Notes under the pieces: generated by a model
Database searches by the model: none
What the model was told of the DNA's origin: nothing
The model's input: only the letters and a program-made list of their open reading frames with translations
Source of the DNA: Solen grandis
Taxonomy: Eukaryota > Mollusca > Bivalvia > Adapedonta > Solenidae
Length of the DNA stretch: 64,000 nt
Assembly (NCBI GenBank): GCA_021229015.1
Contig: CM037781.1
Location: forward strand, 65,492,035-65,556,034
Direction of reading: 5' to 3'
In this document: positions 51,054 to 64,000 of the stretch, in pieces
How the letters are laid out: every line of letters begins with the position of its first letter
Position numbering within the stretch: the first letter of the stretch is position 1
Program-made: the position numbers and the translations under genes

Positions 51054-52739
51054 AATAAGTAGAATGAGATAACAGGAAGTGTAAACAAAAGAAAAAAATG
51101 AGTGCAAACAGTTTGTTGAAGGTTAAGAGGAAGTACTTGTACATGTTCATCACAGTGTGTTTGTTAGAGATTTTATAGTTCATAACCTTTTTTACAATGA
51201 AAAAAAAAGTAAATAAAAATCATTAACAATTGTGGCTGTATTTTATTTTTGCAAGAGAGAGAGAGAGAGAGATTCCTTTAAGTGATTGACTCAAATACAT
51301 GTATATAAATACAGAGAAAAGAGAAAAAATTAATTAAAAAAATAAATAAATAAAAATGTAAATAAAAATTTAAAAAATGTAGAAGATGAAAGAGAAATTT
51401 TAAATGAAATTTATAAATTATAAGAACACAATACATGCAAACATATGTGTACATCAGGGTTTCTTTAATACTAGGGTCACGCAACTCACTGATTGGCCAA
51501 AACATCATGTTGTATTGCGAGAACAAGATTGGTTTATCTGCGCCATTGTTAAATCTCATTGAGAGAAAGGGAAAATATATGTTTTGTATCCGCTTGTCTT
51601 TACTTTTTAAAGCTGAATAGAATATTAATTATTAGTTCATACACTAAGACTAAGTGTAATCATTTCTCATTTGTTTCCCCTCTTTTTTTTTCTATTATAA
51701 AGCGTCAATAAGGGTTAACATAATATCAAATAATGCTGTGAAATCATCCCAAGATCAAATTTTTACAAAATGCGGTTTTTTTAAAACTTGTAATAAGGAA
51801 AAAAAAAAACATTTTATAGTTTATGCAACAATGTAAAAAGAGAATGGGGAAAATATAAACATATAAGTGTTATACATTTTTGTCGCACTGATCTGAAGAT
51901 GTTAAAATCCCAAAGTTTACTTAAAGACTTGATTCTGATATTTTTTGATGCTGACTTCCAATTTACTTTTATTTTGTAAAAGCTTTTGTTAGGATGAACA
52001 TTGAGACTAGATAAAGATGTTTAAAGATGTTCACTAGGTTGTGTAACCAAACCTAACACTTTGGCATAAAATGCTTACCTTGCACTCTTTTATGGGTTAA
52101 ATCATCACTTTTTTTTTTTACTTTTGGGGTGATGATAATCGGCCCGTCTCAAAAAGCAATGCAGCCTTATTTTTCAGAATAATGTATTCCACCTTTTCGT
52201 ACAATATCAATACAGCTATTTTATGTATAACATATATTTATTTCCATTCCATTACCACCATAACTTCACACAATTGAATTTTGTCTATTCATGTTTTAGC
52301 AGATAAAAAGGGGGATGATTGGGGGGGGGGGGGGGGGGGCCTTTTTGTTACCGTAGTAACTATTGTATCCTATTGCTGGTCAAAATCAAAAGTGAATGAG
52401 TGCATGAGTAAGTTTTTTTAAATAAATTTTAGATGTCCAAATATGGTTTATTTTTGTATTTTTCAGCCTAAAGGGATTAGTCATGCATATCTAGTATCTA
52501 CAATATTTTACTAGTTTAGTAAAAATTAATTTTATTTTCGCCGAGGATTGTCGTTATATGCTTTAATTTGTTAGAAGTGACGTGATATGCACCATAAAAC
52601 TGTTATTTGATAGGCAAATACACTTAAGCATTTTTCTTGTGTTCTGAACAGTTTTATTCTTTTCAAGATTTTTCCATTAAGTATAAAACACACACACACA
52701 CAAACTGCAAAATATTTTCATGTCATTTTCTGAACAGCA
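51054..52739. other. No recognisable gene; AT-rich with simple repeats
   Basis: There is a GA run at about 51255-51271, A/T-rich low complexity at about 51310-51430, and a poly-G run at about 52321-52339. AATAAA near 51212 may be the old polyadenylation signal of the transposase. Confidence 0.4.
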
Positions 52740-52745
52740 TTATAA

Positions 52746-53739
52746 CAGTGTTCAAAATAAATCTGAGATCCAACTTGCCCATAGGGTAATTTCAAAGTGA
52801 TTTCAACTTGCCCCCATTTATTTTAACTTGCCCTCCTTTATGTATGTGGAGAAACAGAACTCATGAAATCAACATAAAAACATATTGAGAAGTGGTTTGA
52901 TTTAAGAAATTAACTTTATCAATTTCATGTCATGTTGTTATTACTGAAATTAAACACTCATGTATTGTGCCCATTTCTACGACTTAATATTCAATTTCAG
53001 TTTTTTCGTAGTATTTTCAAACTTATAAAACCCAATCGGTATTAAAGCTTTATCGTATATACTTGCCTGAAAACTGTTGTCTATCTGCGATTTCTACAAC
53101 ATGTAATAAATGCTTCAGAAATAATTGTTGTCGTGTTCATATTCATTTTGTTTATATTGCTGTGAATCACCCAGAACTCGTTCAGTACTGCACTGTACTT
53201 TACATAATTATATAAACCCAAATACGAAGTTTGCATCATTACTTCTGAGACAAACCATGACTGCCATTATGTTATGATTATACAATCAGTTTATTGTTTT
53301 TAGTACATTCAGACTATATTTTAGTTAGTAAGTTCCATTTGGGACAGAACTGTTCTGTTAAAGACTATTACTCAAACCAATGGCCATAATGAACATCAAC
53401 GTAAGAATGCACGCTGAAAGTGGATACTAGAGGTGTAAATAATCATCGCCACATGACTGACATGTGGAAGCAGTAGAACTTTTGTTACCTTTAGTTCAAT
53501 CGAATATCCGCAAAACAAAATGGCGGCCTCCTCGCTGTACAAAGAATGAGTGTGCATTATAGAAGGGAAATAGATTTTTACCAAGGTTTTGAACAGGTGC
53601 ATTATACATGAGTGCACACAATACATGAGTGAGAATTTTTTAAAGGTTGTCTATTGGACAACTTCAATGACATTTTAACTTGCCCTATATGAGTTTTTAC
53701 TTGCCAGGGCAATTGGGCAGGAGGCTTTTTCAAACACTG
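52746..53739. mobile_element. CAGTG-ended MITE with TTATAA duplication (hAT-like?)
   Basis: The left end CAGTGTTCAAAATAA and the reverse complement of the right end, CAGTGTTTGAAAAAG, are inverted repeats. TTATAA flanks both sides (52740-52745 and 53740-53745). AACTTGCCC motifs lie inside each end. 994 bp, no transposase recognised. Confidence 0.8.
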
Positions 53740-53800
53740 TTATAAATTTGATATATTGAATTGACCAAATAACATTTCATACGATAGAAAACAAATCTTA

Positions 53801-53900
53801 NNNNNNNNNNNNNNNNNNNNNNNNNNNNNNNNNNNNNNNNNNNNNNNNNNNNNNNNNNNNNNNNNNNNNNNNNNNNNNNNNNNNNNNNNNNNNNNNNNNN
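53801..53900. other. Assembly gap (100 N)
   Basis: Exactly 100 N. The missing first eIF3J exon could lie in it. Confidence 0.99.
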
Positions 53901-53904
53901 CAAT

Positions 53905-55135
53905 AACAAGAGGGTCGTGGGACAGGAATCTTGTCAAAACTGAAAAAAAATCTACCAAATTTCCCTCAGATGCCCCTCAGATTGCATCTCCGTCCTCCTA
54001 GAAAAAATATTTCCCAAGGGGCTATGCCCTCCCCGCCCCCTACACACACACACACACACACCCCTAAAAACCAAGGGGCTATGCCCCCCCCCCCTCCTAA
54101 AAATTAACCTAAGTGAAAATTAAACTATTTAAAAAGTCAAACTGTTATACATTTATTATATTTCAACTCCTGTTATGATCATATTACTTTCCCAGAGTTC
54201 CGAGTATTCAGTTTCCTCCCCTGAGTAAAAACGAAACGCAAGATTTTGATTCTACGAATTAACTTCTCTTTGATTATTCTGCCCCAAATGAGGCAGTTTA
54301 GACAGTTTAATGTAAAACAAATGTCACATTGATGGTTGCTCAACAAAACTTTAAAATATAACAGCATCAAATTATGACACATGAAGCCAAATATTTACTA
54401 TGCAAGATACACAAGACCGTATGGCAAAGGCAGAATGTCACATGTAAACATGGACTTGTAAGACGGTGAGATGCAATTTTTGCCCTAATTCTGTTCCATA
54501 CAAGACAATATGTCACAAACAATAACCAGGTTACTAGCTAGAAGGTCAAGGCACAGCACTGGGTTGACCCTGGCTTTAACTTTATGAGGAATTGTTGTAT
54601 TTTGAAATAACTGGCACAAGTGATCCTTAGGACAAAACAATGTGTTGCATACATGAACAAGGTTGCTAGCTTGAAGGCCAAGCACAGCACTGGGTTGACC
54701 TTAAAATCTTGTCCTGGCTGTAACTTTGTTGTGAATGGTGGTGTTTTGAAATAACTTGGCAAAAAAGATCCCTAGGATATGATGTAACACAAACAAGAAC
54801 AAGTTGCTAGCTTCAAGGTCAAGATCACTGCAGTTAATTGAGTTTAAAATTTGTGTAAGCAATCCTGTCTGAGCTGTATTTTGTTATGTATAGTCGTGTT
54901 TGAAATAACTTGAAATGAGGGATCCTTAGGACAAAACAATATGACGCAAAAGAACAAGGTTGCTAGCTTAAAATCAAGGTCACATCACTTAGTTGGGGTC
55001 ATAGCGCTCATTTGATCTTAAAATCATCTTTCATATTTCCAGTTTTTCATCATATTCACTGACAAAAATATCATCTAATAAACAAAATGGTGGGGGCATC
55101 CGTGTTCTATGGACTCATTTCTAGTTCATTTTATT
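53905..55135. mobile_element. Tandem-core repeats with an AACAAGAG start and an inverted family G end
   Basis: AACAAGAGGGTCGTGGGAC begins at 53905. About 54530-55000 has three to four related units marked by AAGGTTGCTAGCTT and GATCC(T/C)TAGGA. At about 55087-55133 the minus strand reads a family G start (AACTAGAAATG, hairpin, GGATGCCCCC). Internal boundaries were not resolved. C-rich and CA runs lie at about 54040-54092. Confidence 0.5.
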
Positions 55136-55543
55136 TTTATAATGCTTTTGTACTGACATTCCCCTTGATAACCTCTAGGGTGGTTAGAAAGCTCTGCATG
55201 TTATGACAAGAAACGCATTGATGCAAAGGGAAAAGTCATTACACTGAAAATATGGACGCAAGAATGAAATTCAGTGCGCTCCAGCAGGTTTTGGAAAGTA
55301 AAAATTCAAATAGAATTTAATTTTGCGAAATTGTACCCCTTAGACAGTAGTGTTTCGCAAGTAAAAGTTAATTAAAATGACATATATTAGCTCACTGACT
55401 TTACCATCTGTGTGTATAAACTTTATCAGACCATGGCACCCAATGTAACATTCCGTGATAGTCAATAAGAGAAAGTTTTCAGCGGATTAAAGGGGGGGCG
55501 CACCCGGCGCGCGCCCCTCTAAAATTCACCACCATACACGAAG

Positions 55544-55574
<31 letters not shown>

Positions 55575-56145
55575 ATAAAAAATCGCAAGAATGCACAATT
55601 TTACAGCTTTTAATTAAGAAAATCGCACGGGAATTAATACCCAGGATCCCTAGTCCAATCTGAACTACAACCTTATCACGGCCCTGGCAAAACGGCCAGC
55701 CGCTTGCATTTTCACTGCCTATATTTTTTTTTTAAATATTGTCTTCCCCCGCCCTTAACCTGAACTCCTGGATCCGGCTCTGGTTGTTTCTCAATCACAA
55801 ACGAATAAGTGTCACTAACGTTGTAAAACCGATAGTTACAATACATGTACCTATATTTGGAATTTTTATTATGTTTATTTCCGTGTGCAATCCCATGACC
55901 GATCACATTCACTTTTAGCGCATGCGCTCACTCCTGAATTCACTATCCGGGACTGCTGAAGACGGTATGTTGCGGAATGTGTCAAGAGCTTTGGGGAAAC
56001 TGTATATATTTAACCGGAGTTCCTTGAAGTGCGTTAACGTAAAGTAGTGTTTCCGCGTGCAGTGTGACCTACACTTACCGAATTTATACACTTTACCAAC
56101 ATTAGAAGAAAAAACAAAACTTGTTATATCGGCTTGATCGTTTGA
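55136..56145. other. No recognisable gene; poly-C tract
   Basis: A C run then A run lies at about 55545-55576. No promoter or exon could be recognised, though this is upstream of the thymosin gene. Confidence 0.35.
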
Positions 56146-56379
56146 GCTGATACCACATAGTATCATACTAGAAAGGGTACTATAACTTTTACTGACACCA
56201 CATAGTATCTTACTAGAAAGGGTACTATAACTTTTACTGATACCACATAGTATCATACTAGAAAGGGTACTAATACTTTTACTGACACCAAGGGTACTAA
56301 TACTTTTACTGACACCAAGGGTACTATTACTTTTACTGACACCACATAGTATCATACTAGAAAGGGTACTATTACTTAC
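56146..56379. repeat. Tandem repeat, 45 bp units with 27 bp deletion variants
   Basis: Unit starts are at 56146, 56191, 56236, 56281, 56308 and 56335. Full units are 45 bp (ACTGACACCACATAGTATC...); two short ones are 27 bp, lacking the same 18 bp. Both lengths are multiples of three, so a minus-strand frame of 146 codons stays open across it. Confidence 0.92.
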
Positions 56380-56557
56380 GTGAAGACAGGCTATGAAAAT
56401 TTTAAAAGTATTCCATTGAATAAAGCAATTTGGTAGATGTTATATGCTATTTCTCTATGTTTCATATATTGCTTGATAAAATTGAGAAGTTTATGACATA
56501 ACATCTGTCTACTGAATAAAGTTTAATTAATGTTTTGTAATTGCATGTATTTTGTTG

Positions 56558-56672
56558 AGGTGGTGCCGGAGCTAAGCGTTCAACTGGGAGGCTTCCCTTG
56601 AAAACTTCGAATGACCTTGCCGGCATTCGAACCGAAAAATGTAGTTTTAACCTTCCAATCCAGATATCTTAT
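56558..56672 (-). mobile_element. SINE fragment, Meta-like family
   Basis: Carries GGGAGGCTTCCCTTGAAAAC and CCGGCATTCGAACC (a B box in minus sense). Decayed. Confidence 0.45.
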
Positions 56673-56757
56673 TGCTCTAGTTTTTAAGTTATTTTCATTA
56701 CTACGACGACTTAACCGAGGAGAAAACACTCCTATTTTAGATAATGTCCATGTCTGA

Positions 56758-58944
<2,187 letters not shown>

Positions 58945-59344
58945 TAAACTTCCAGACTGGTTAAAGTGGGTAGCTGGTTGTGATACTACAAAGCAACGGA
59001 CCCTACAAAACTTGTATCGGCATAATATCCATTCAAAAATGTAAACGTTTTCCTCATTAAAAATCTACATGTTCGTGTTTGTGTTAAATGGATTTGAATT
59101 TACATTACTTATGCGAGGACACATCAGAAAGTTTCTGGCCTGTCTCCTTTATTCCTTTTCCAGGGCATTAACCGGTGAAATTCGCAAATACCTCTCTTAA
59201 TATATATGCTCTACATATTCTGATACTAAACAAATGAATGCATATAGTTAAAACCTGGTGATAGTTGAATTTTAAATCCGTCTTTGTTTTAAACGTTAGG
59301 TCAGAAACGTTTTGATTTGTCCTCGTAGGTAACTTTTATATGAT

Positions 59345-59605
59345 AATAATGATTGTTTATTTTCGTGGGTTTAACGTCCCACTAACAATTATATCAGTCG
59401 TTTTGGGACTTTTATCCACATATGACATATATAGTGATGCCTCTCAACGATATCAAGCCGTTACATGCTACCAAACCCACAGAGATCAATCTGACATTTG
59501 TCCTCATGTCCTGAGCGACAAGTGTTTGGCAACCGGATATTAATCCCACGACCGTCCTGTTACGAGGCAGACACTCTAACCATTTGGCTACCGGTATATA
59601 TAATA
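59345..59605 (-). mobile_element. tRNA-derived SINE, decayed
   Basis: In minus sense: A box TAGCCAAATGGTTAGAGTG, degenerate B box GGTCGTGGGATTAA. The tail GGACGTTAAACCCACG marks the 3' end at about 59366-59381. Confidence 0.6.
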
Positions 59606-59699
59606 ATAAAATGTTCAACATGGAAATGTACACGCACCTTTTATCAACCACCCTAAAGCAAAAAAGATCCTGTATCAATATAAAAAGTAGGTGTCCACC

Positions 59700-60098
59700 T
59701 CGTAAACGGGTTTCATCACCAGCCGCGACATGCCAAAGTCGTTAAAAATGATACGGTCGCCCTTCACCTTTGTGTTTTGCGCTCAGTACATTAGGGCAGT
59801 TCCGGAAATGGTTGATCCAGTTTCTGTGTATGATATTACGCCACTTGGCATATCTGTTACATGTAGACAGAAGTCCCAAATAGATTTAATACAATTGTGG
59901 CACATTAAGCATATTCATTATATGTTAGCTTTCTTCCCTTTCTTACTCTAAATATGTAGCGTTCACTCTGAGGCATTATCACATATATTTCCTGGGTTGT
60001 ACCAGTACTTTGCGCATGAGAAGGCCATGAAGTACCATGTGGGGTTCGAACCTTCTGATCCACAGTCATGTAGGCTTCCACTGGACCACGGGGCCTAG
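59700..60098. mobile_element. SINE pieces in opposite orientations
   Basis: About 59715-59850 is plus-sense body (GCGACATGCCAAAGTCGTTA). About 60030-60098 read in minus sense is a tRNA-like head: A box GTGGTCCAGTGGAAGCC, B box GGTTCGAACCC. The join between them was not resolved. Confidence 0.5.
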
Positions 60099-63000
60099 TC
60101 ATGACAGTACAAACTCCACGCAGTAGTTATCTCCCCTTACAGTTGTAGATAACCACTGCCACCACAAGTAAAACTTCACAGAATTTAGATAATTTTTCTT
60201 TTTTCCAAAAAATTATTATACTGCGAGTGTCATTTCCCTAAGTTTGTTTTCTTCAATAAACATCAACTATCGCCTCGTGGTAAAAAAATCATTTTATTTT
60301 TGTTGTTGTTGTTGTTGTGACAGCAGACGGAGACGCCATTTTGTTAGTTTACCATCATCACGTGCCATTTGTGACGGCAGGGATTTTTTTTTACTTGCAA
60401 GGGAGGTCACTGTGTAGTGTTTGATGGAATCTTCATACACATCAACATTTTTTTTACAAGAAAATGAAATGTTTGTGTCATGTATTGATTGTCCAATGTC
60501 CGTAGCTGGTGATATCATGGTATTCGTGGCTTTGCACGTGCGAAATTCAAATAGTTGCGTCGTGCATGCGCTTCTTGATGATTTATCGGTATCATCATTT
60601 CAAACATCTCATCCATTTCTTCGTTTACTCGAGCGTGGTATTAGCGAAGGGCTGAAAATCGAATTCCATCAAAAAAAATATCACTAAGTAAAACTTAAAT
60701 ACTTAAGGGCAAATTTAATTATTCTTATTTCTCTTATAAAATTAAATATTACATTTCTTAACAATAATATAACTTATTAAGGTAACAATTCATTCCGACT
60801 TATTCATATACTTGAATATTTCATAAAATAGTAATAGTGGAATGTGTATCTGCCTAGTCTAAGAATTTAAGTATTACTTAGCGTTAAATATTGTGTAATT
60901 CGAGCCTGTGATTGAAACGGGATGAGTGCTTTGATTCAGAAGAAAGGTGGACATACTCGGTGTTGAACGAAATATAAACTAACAGCAAAAAACTGAGGAA
61001 AAAGCACTGTCAAGTTAACATTTTAATTTCGACCCCTATGACATTTAAGGCATTTTGTACCGATTATTTAAACAACTATGGAATGCAAATTTAAAATATA
61101 TATATATATGCAAAACGTTTCATCAAATCCAACTGCATTTTTTTGCGTCAATATATACAGTTTGTATATATATATATGGGAAGGGAAGGAACTAAGCAGA
61201 TTGCCGTATCGTGTAATCAGTATTTAATAATGCAATGTTTTGTAAGTTAGCGATAGAATTTATGATTAAACATCAAAGGACTGAAAGTTCTAATGTTGCG
61301 TGAAGCTGGAACAATAAAGGAGAAAATCAAGTTGCTTGTAATTTGTAACTGTTTTATTGATCATCTACATCAAATGCAACTTGTAGATAATTTAACATTT
61401 TACTATGAGGACCGAATATATTTCATTGAACGACATAATTTTATTTGCCATATACATGTACCTACCAGATATTACATGCCAGAGGTTCGTGTGCTTCATG
61501 TATAATGAATTACTGGCTCTTACATCACATAATTTCATTCATAGTATTTTGCTTTATTGATAGTTTTCCCTGCTTGCGCATCGTTACAAAATTATCGTTC
61601 GTTTGTGCCGTAACAACTTCTAAAACTAAAAGATAACAAAAACAAAAATAATCAAGATAAAAAAGATTGCTGTGCATTTTATTCATGTAAAATATGTAAA
61701 TATGGCACACGCCTAACCAGGAGCTCGCCATACAAACATATTTATCTATGGTCGAGCAAACAGGTGCACGTGTAGCTTGCAAGCAAGAGGGCATTGAATT
61801 TAGATATTCGGTATTAAAATATCTACGGACAGTAGTAATATGTTGCGTTGTAAAAATAACCTCTTTTTAATGCAAACATTTGCATTAAACATCTGTATGC
61901 AATTTATTGGAGGTGGCAAATGGCTGGATACATGTACACTGTTAAGAGTGAAAATACGTGCGTCTCGTGCTTGCACGTTTCTCCTGGTGCAGTTGTCACG
62001 GACCTTCAGCCTTTTCCGGTTTGATTTTGACAGGAAGTGTACACATAACCATACAATATAGATATATTTAGATTATTCCTCTCTTTAAAATAGAGATACT
62101 GGATATACATTTTCTGCCGTCTGTCAAATATTCTTTTTGATAAAAAAAAAACATAGCGGCCATAAATGTTCGCAACATTCATTATAATGAAGAAAATGAT
62201 AACCCGTGAAATTAATAATACGGTAAAAGTCCCTTAGTCCGAGATAATTTTATCCGTGGTTACTCTTAAAGGGTGTATAAAAGACACAAGTCACTGTGTT
62301 GTTTAGATATGTATTTCAACACAGATATCCAAATAAAAACAAAAGCAACAGTACTGTACAGTATTCTGTATAAATTTACTACAGATGATATTTGACTACA
62401 AATACCAATAAACTGACCTGGCAGAGTTCTGCACTGGACGCAGGTTAGAACTCGAATAATTGTTTTGAATAGCAAAATGACACTGAAAAAGACGATGGAA
62501 TAAACTAACATGCCAACCACAAATCACTCGACAGGGGGTAGCATCACTGGCAGAGGCCTGCAACACGTCCCCTCGTTACAGAGAACGGATGCAGCCAACA
62601 GTCAGTGAATTGACCAAAGATAAATGGCCAGTGAAGGCATTAAATATGTCGGACATTTTATCAAAATAAACAATTCAAGCCTGACACGAGACAGATGATA
62701 AATGCTTAAAATCATGAAAGTATTTACTGACCTTTACACATGAAGAAAACAAAATCAAAGATATGCAATAGTTGTATAAATTGAACCTATATCAATTATG
62801 AAAAATAATCACCGTGTATGAACATATGAAATTAAATATAACAATGTCAATTTATAAATAATATTATACTTAAATCAAAATGCCAAACACATTTACAGAA
62901 ATATATTACTCTACACGAGAGAGAGGAACAAAATCTATAGTGTTGTAGCGTAAATTATTCACCAGAATAATTTACCGCTACAGCAAAAAATGCACCTTAG

Positions 63001-63339
63001 TAAATTTATAAAAACGACGATATAGAAGATGTAGCTCATGAAAAAGATACCACTGTGGTACTTTAAAACTTTAATGGCATTCATGTACATTTTTGTATTC
63101 TATCTATTTATCTCAATGAAATTGCAATATTCGAACGGTATATTAAAATAATGTTGTTGTTGTTGTTGTTGTTTTTCTCTTTTTATAAATTTAAATCCAT
63201 GAATTTGCTTTAATATCTGATGTTTCCTACACATGTTTACACATCTTATATCTTAAATCACTAGCATCAGCTATAATAATTCCTAGATATCAATGTGATA
63301 CAAAATTTTGTCTAAATGAATGTACGAACACAATATCCA
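60099..63339. other. No recognisable gene; simple repeats
   Basis: Open frames of 60-90 codons are present on both strands but none shows a known domain, and none pairs with convincing splice sites. TTG repeats lie at about 60301-60317 and 63151-63171, TA runs at about 61097-61109 and 61165-61177. Confidence 0.4.
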
Positions 63340-63597
63340 TGTGGGTACGATCCCCGGCCGCGACATACAAGAGTCGTAAAAATTGGTACTGGCATAGCTC
63401 CCTTACTTGGCGCTTAGCATATAAGGGTAGTTGCAGGACTGGTTATCCCGGTGTCAAGATAATGTGACTGGGTGTGGCATCATGCAACATGCATAGGGCG
63501 TGATACTGCAGATGTCTGTCACAAGTAGATATCGTCTCCAAATGAATGAAATATTGTCGATGGGAGGTGAAACCCAACAAACAAACATACACAATAT
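63340..63597 (+). mobile_element. SINE, second family, plus sense
   Basis: It starts at the B box side (GTGGGTACGATCCCCGGCCG), then ACATACAAGAGTCGTAAAAA, GCTCCCTTACTTGGCGCTTA, CCCGGTGTCAAGATAATGTG, ACTGGGTGTGGCATCATG and a tail GGTGAAACCCAACAAACAAAC. The A box is missing. Confidence 0.75.
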
Positions 63598-63683
63598 TCA
63601 ACCGATATTCAATACATATTTTTTTACCAGTTATAATATACGAGATATTTTTTTAAACCGCAGTCCTTAAATATTTCAAATAT

Positions 63684-63925
63684 GTCTGTTTCCTTGCTTG
63701 GATTTAACGGCCTGTTTAAAGTCTTTCAAACATTTTGGGGAACTTTTTCTCTAATAAGACATATATAGTGCTGCCACACTGTGACAATTAAAATGATACC
63801 ACATACAGTCATATTATCCTGACACTGGGCCAACCAATCCTAGCCTCTAACCTTATGTGTGCCAAACACAAGTGCTATTTTAACGACTTTGGCATTTTGC
63901 GGCCGGAGATCGAACCCACGAACTT
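63684..63925 (-). mobile_element. SINE, second family, minus sense
   Basis: In plus sense it reads tail to head: GGATTTAACGGCC, TAGTGCTGCCACACTGTG, TTATCCTGACACTGGGCCAA, then GGCATTTTGCGGCCGGAG and ATCGAACCCACG (B box reversed). The A box part is decayed. Confidence 0.7.
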
Positions 63926-64000
63926 CAGTTACTAGTCGAACAAACAATTATGGATATTGTGACGTATAAACTACACTGACCCAAAATGAAACTTGACACC

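Noticed and set aside
55915..56355. 146-codon minus-strand open frame as a gene
   Set aside because: Its N-terminal half is the 45/27 bp tandem repeat and the rest shows no known domain; reported only as a curiosity.
60294..60687. Overlapping 74- and 88-codon frames near the TTG repeat as genes
   Set aside because: No similarity recognised, glutamine run comes from simple sequence, and no splice or promoter context was seen.

Overview
The window looks like AT-rich, repeat-packed nuclear DNA of a bivalve mollusc. The evidence is two intron-containing animal genes with GT-AG introns, two 100-base assembly gaps (3701-3800 and 53801-53900), tRNA-derived SINEs, and dispersed repeats with ~160 bp tandem cores of a kind I associate with clams and oysters. 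The bivalve call is inference; I cannot name the species.

Only two host genes can be supported. (1) eIF3J, the j subunit of translation initiation factor 3, lies on the minus strand in at least seven coding exons from 47354 down to the stop at 15694. All seven junctions keep frame, but the exon carrying the start was not found. (2) A beta-thymosin (41 residues, two coding exons) lies on the plus strand at 56845-58944.

Almost everything else is mobile DNA. Layout: 1-5117, tandem-core repeats (families A, B, G) nested in one another; 5118-11231, mostly unrecognised sequence with an interrupted inverted repeat and a 3 x 50 bp array; 11232-13413, a B element joined end to end with a C element; 13414-15693, unannotated sequence downstream of eIF3J; 15829-21970 (last eIF3J intron), A, C and E elements plus a 1.1 kb TA-flanked inverted-repeat element; 22045-40256 (an 18 kb intron), an F element, then a B element split by a 14 kb nest of D-family repeats, which itself holds a young Ty3/gypsy retrotransposon (30150-36162) and two A elements; 40315-47305, more A/H repeats and SINEs between eIF3J exons; 47543-55135, an A element, a decayed Tigger/pogo-type transposase broken by a piggyBac-like MITE, and a second MITE; 55136-64000, the thymosin gene among SINE copies.

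The most interesting signal is structural. Several repeat families unrelated in their interiors (A, B, C, F, H and others) start with the same AACAAGAG followed by a short hairpin. A, B, C and F carry subterminal inverted repeats; A, B and C end in GCTAA/GCTAAAAA, and A and D have a 3' terminal hairpin. They sit head to tail with no visible target duplication. That fits non-autonomous rolling-circle (Helitron/Helentron-like) elements, but no Rep/helicase gene is present here, so the class is an inference.
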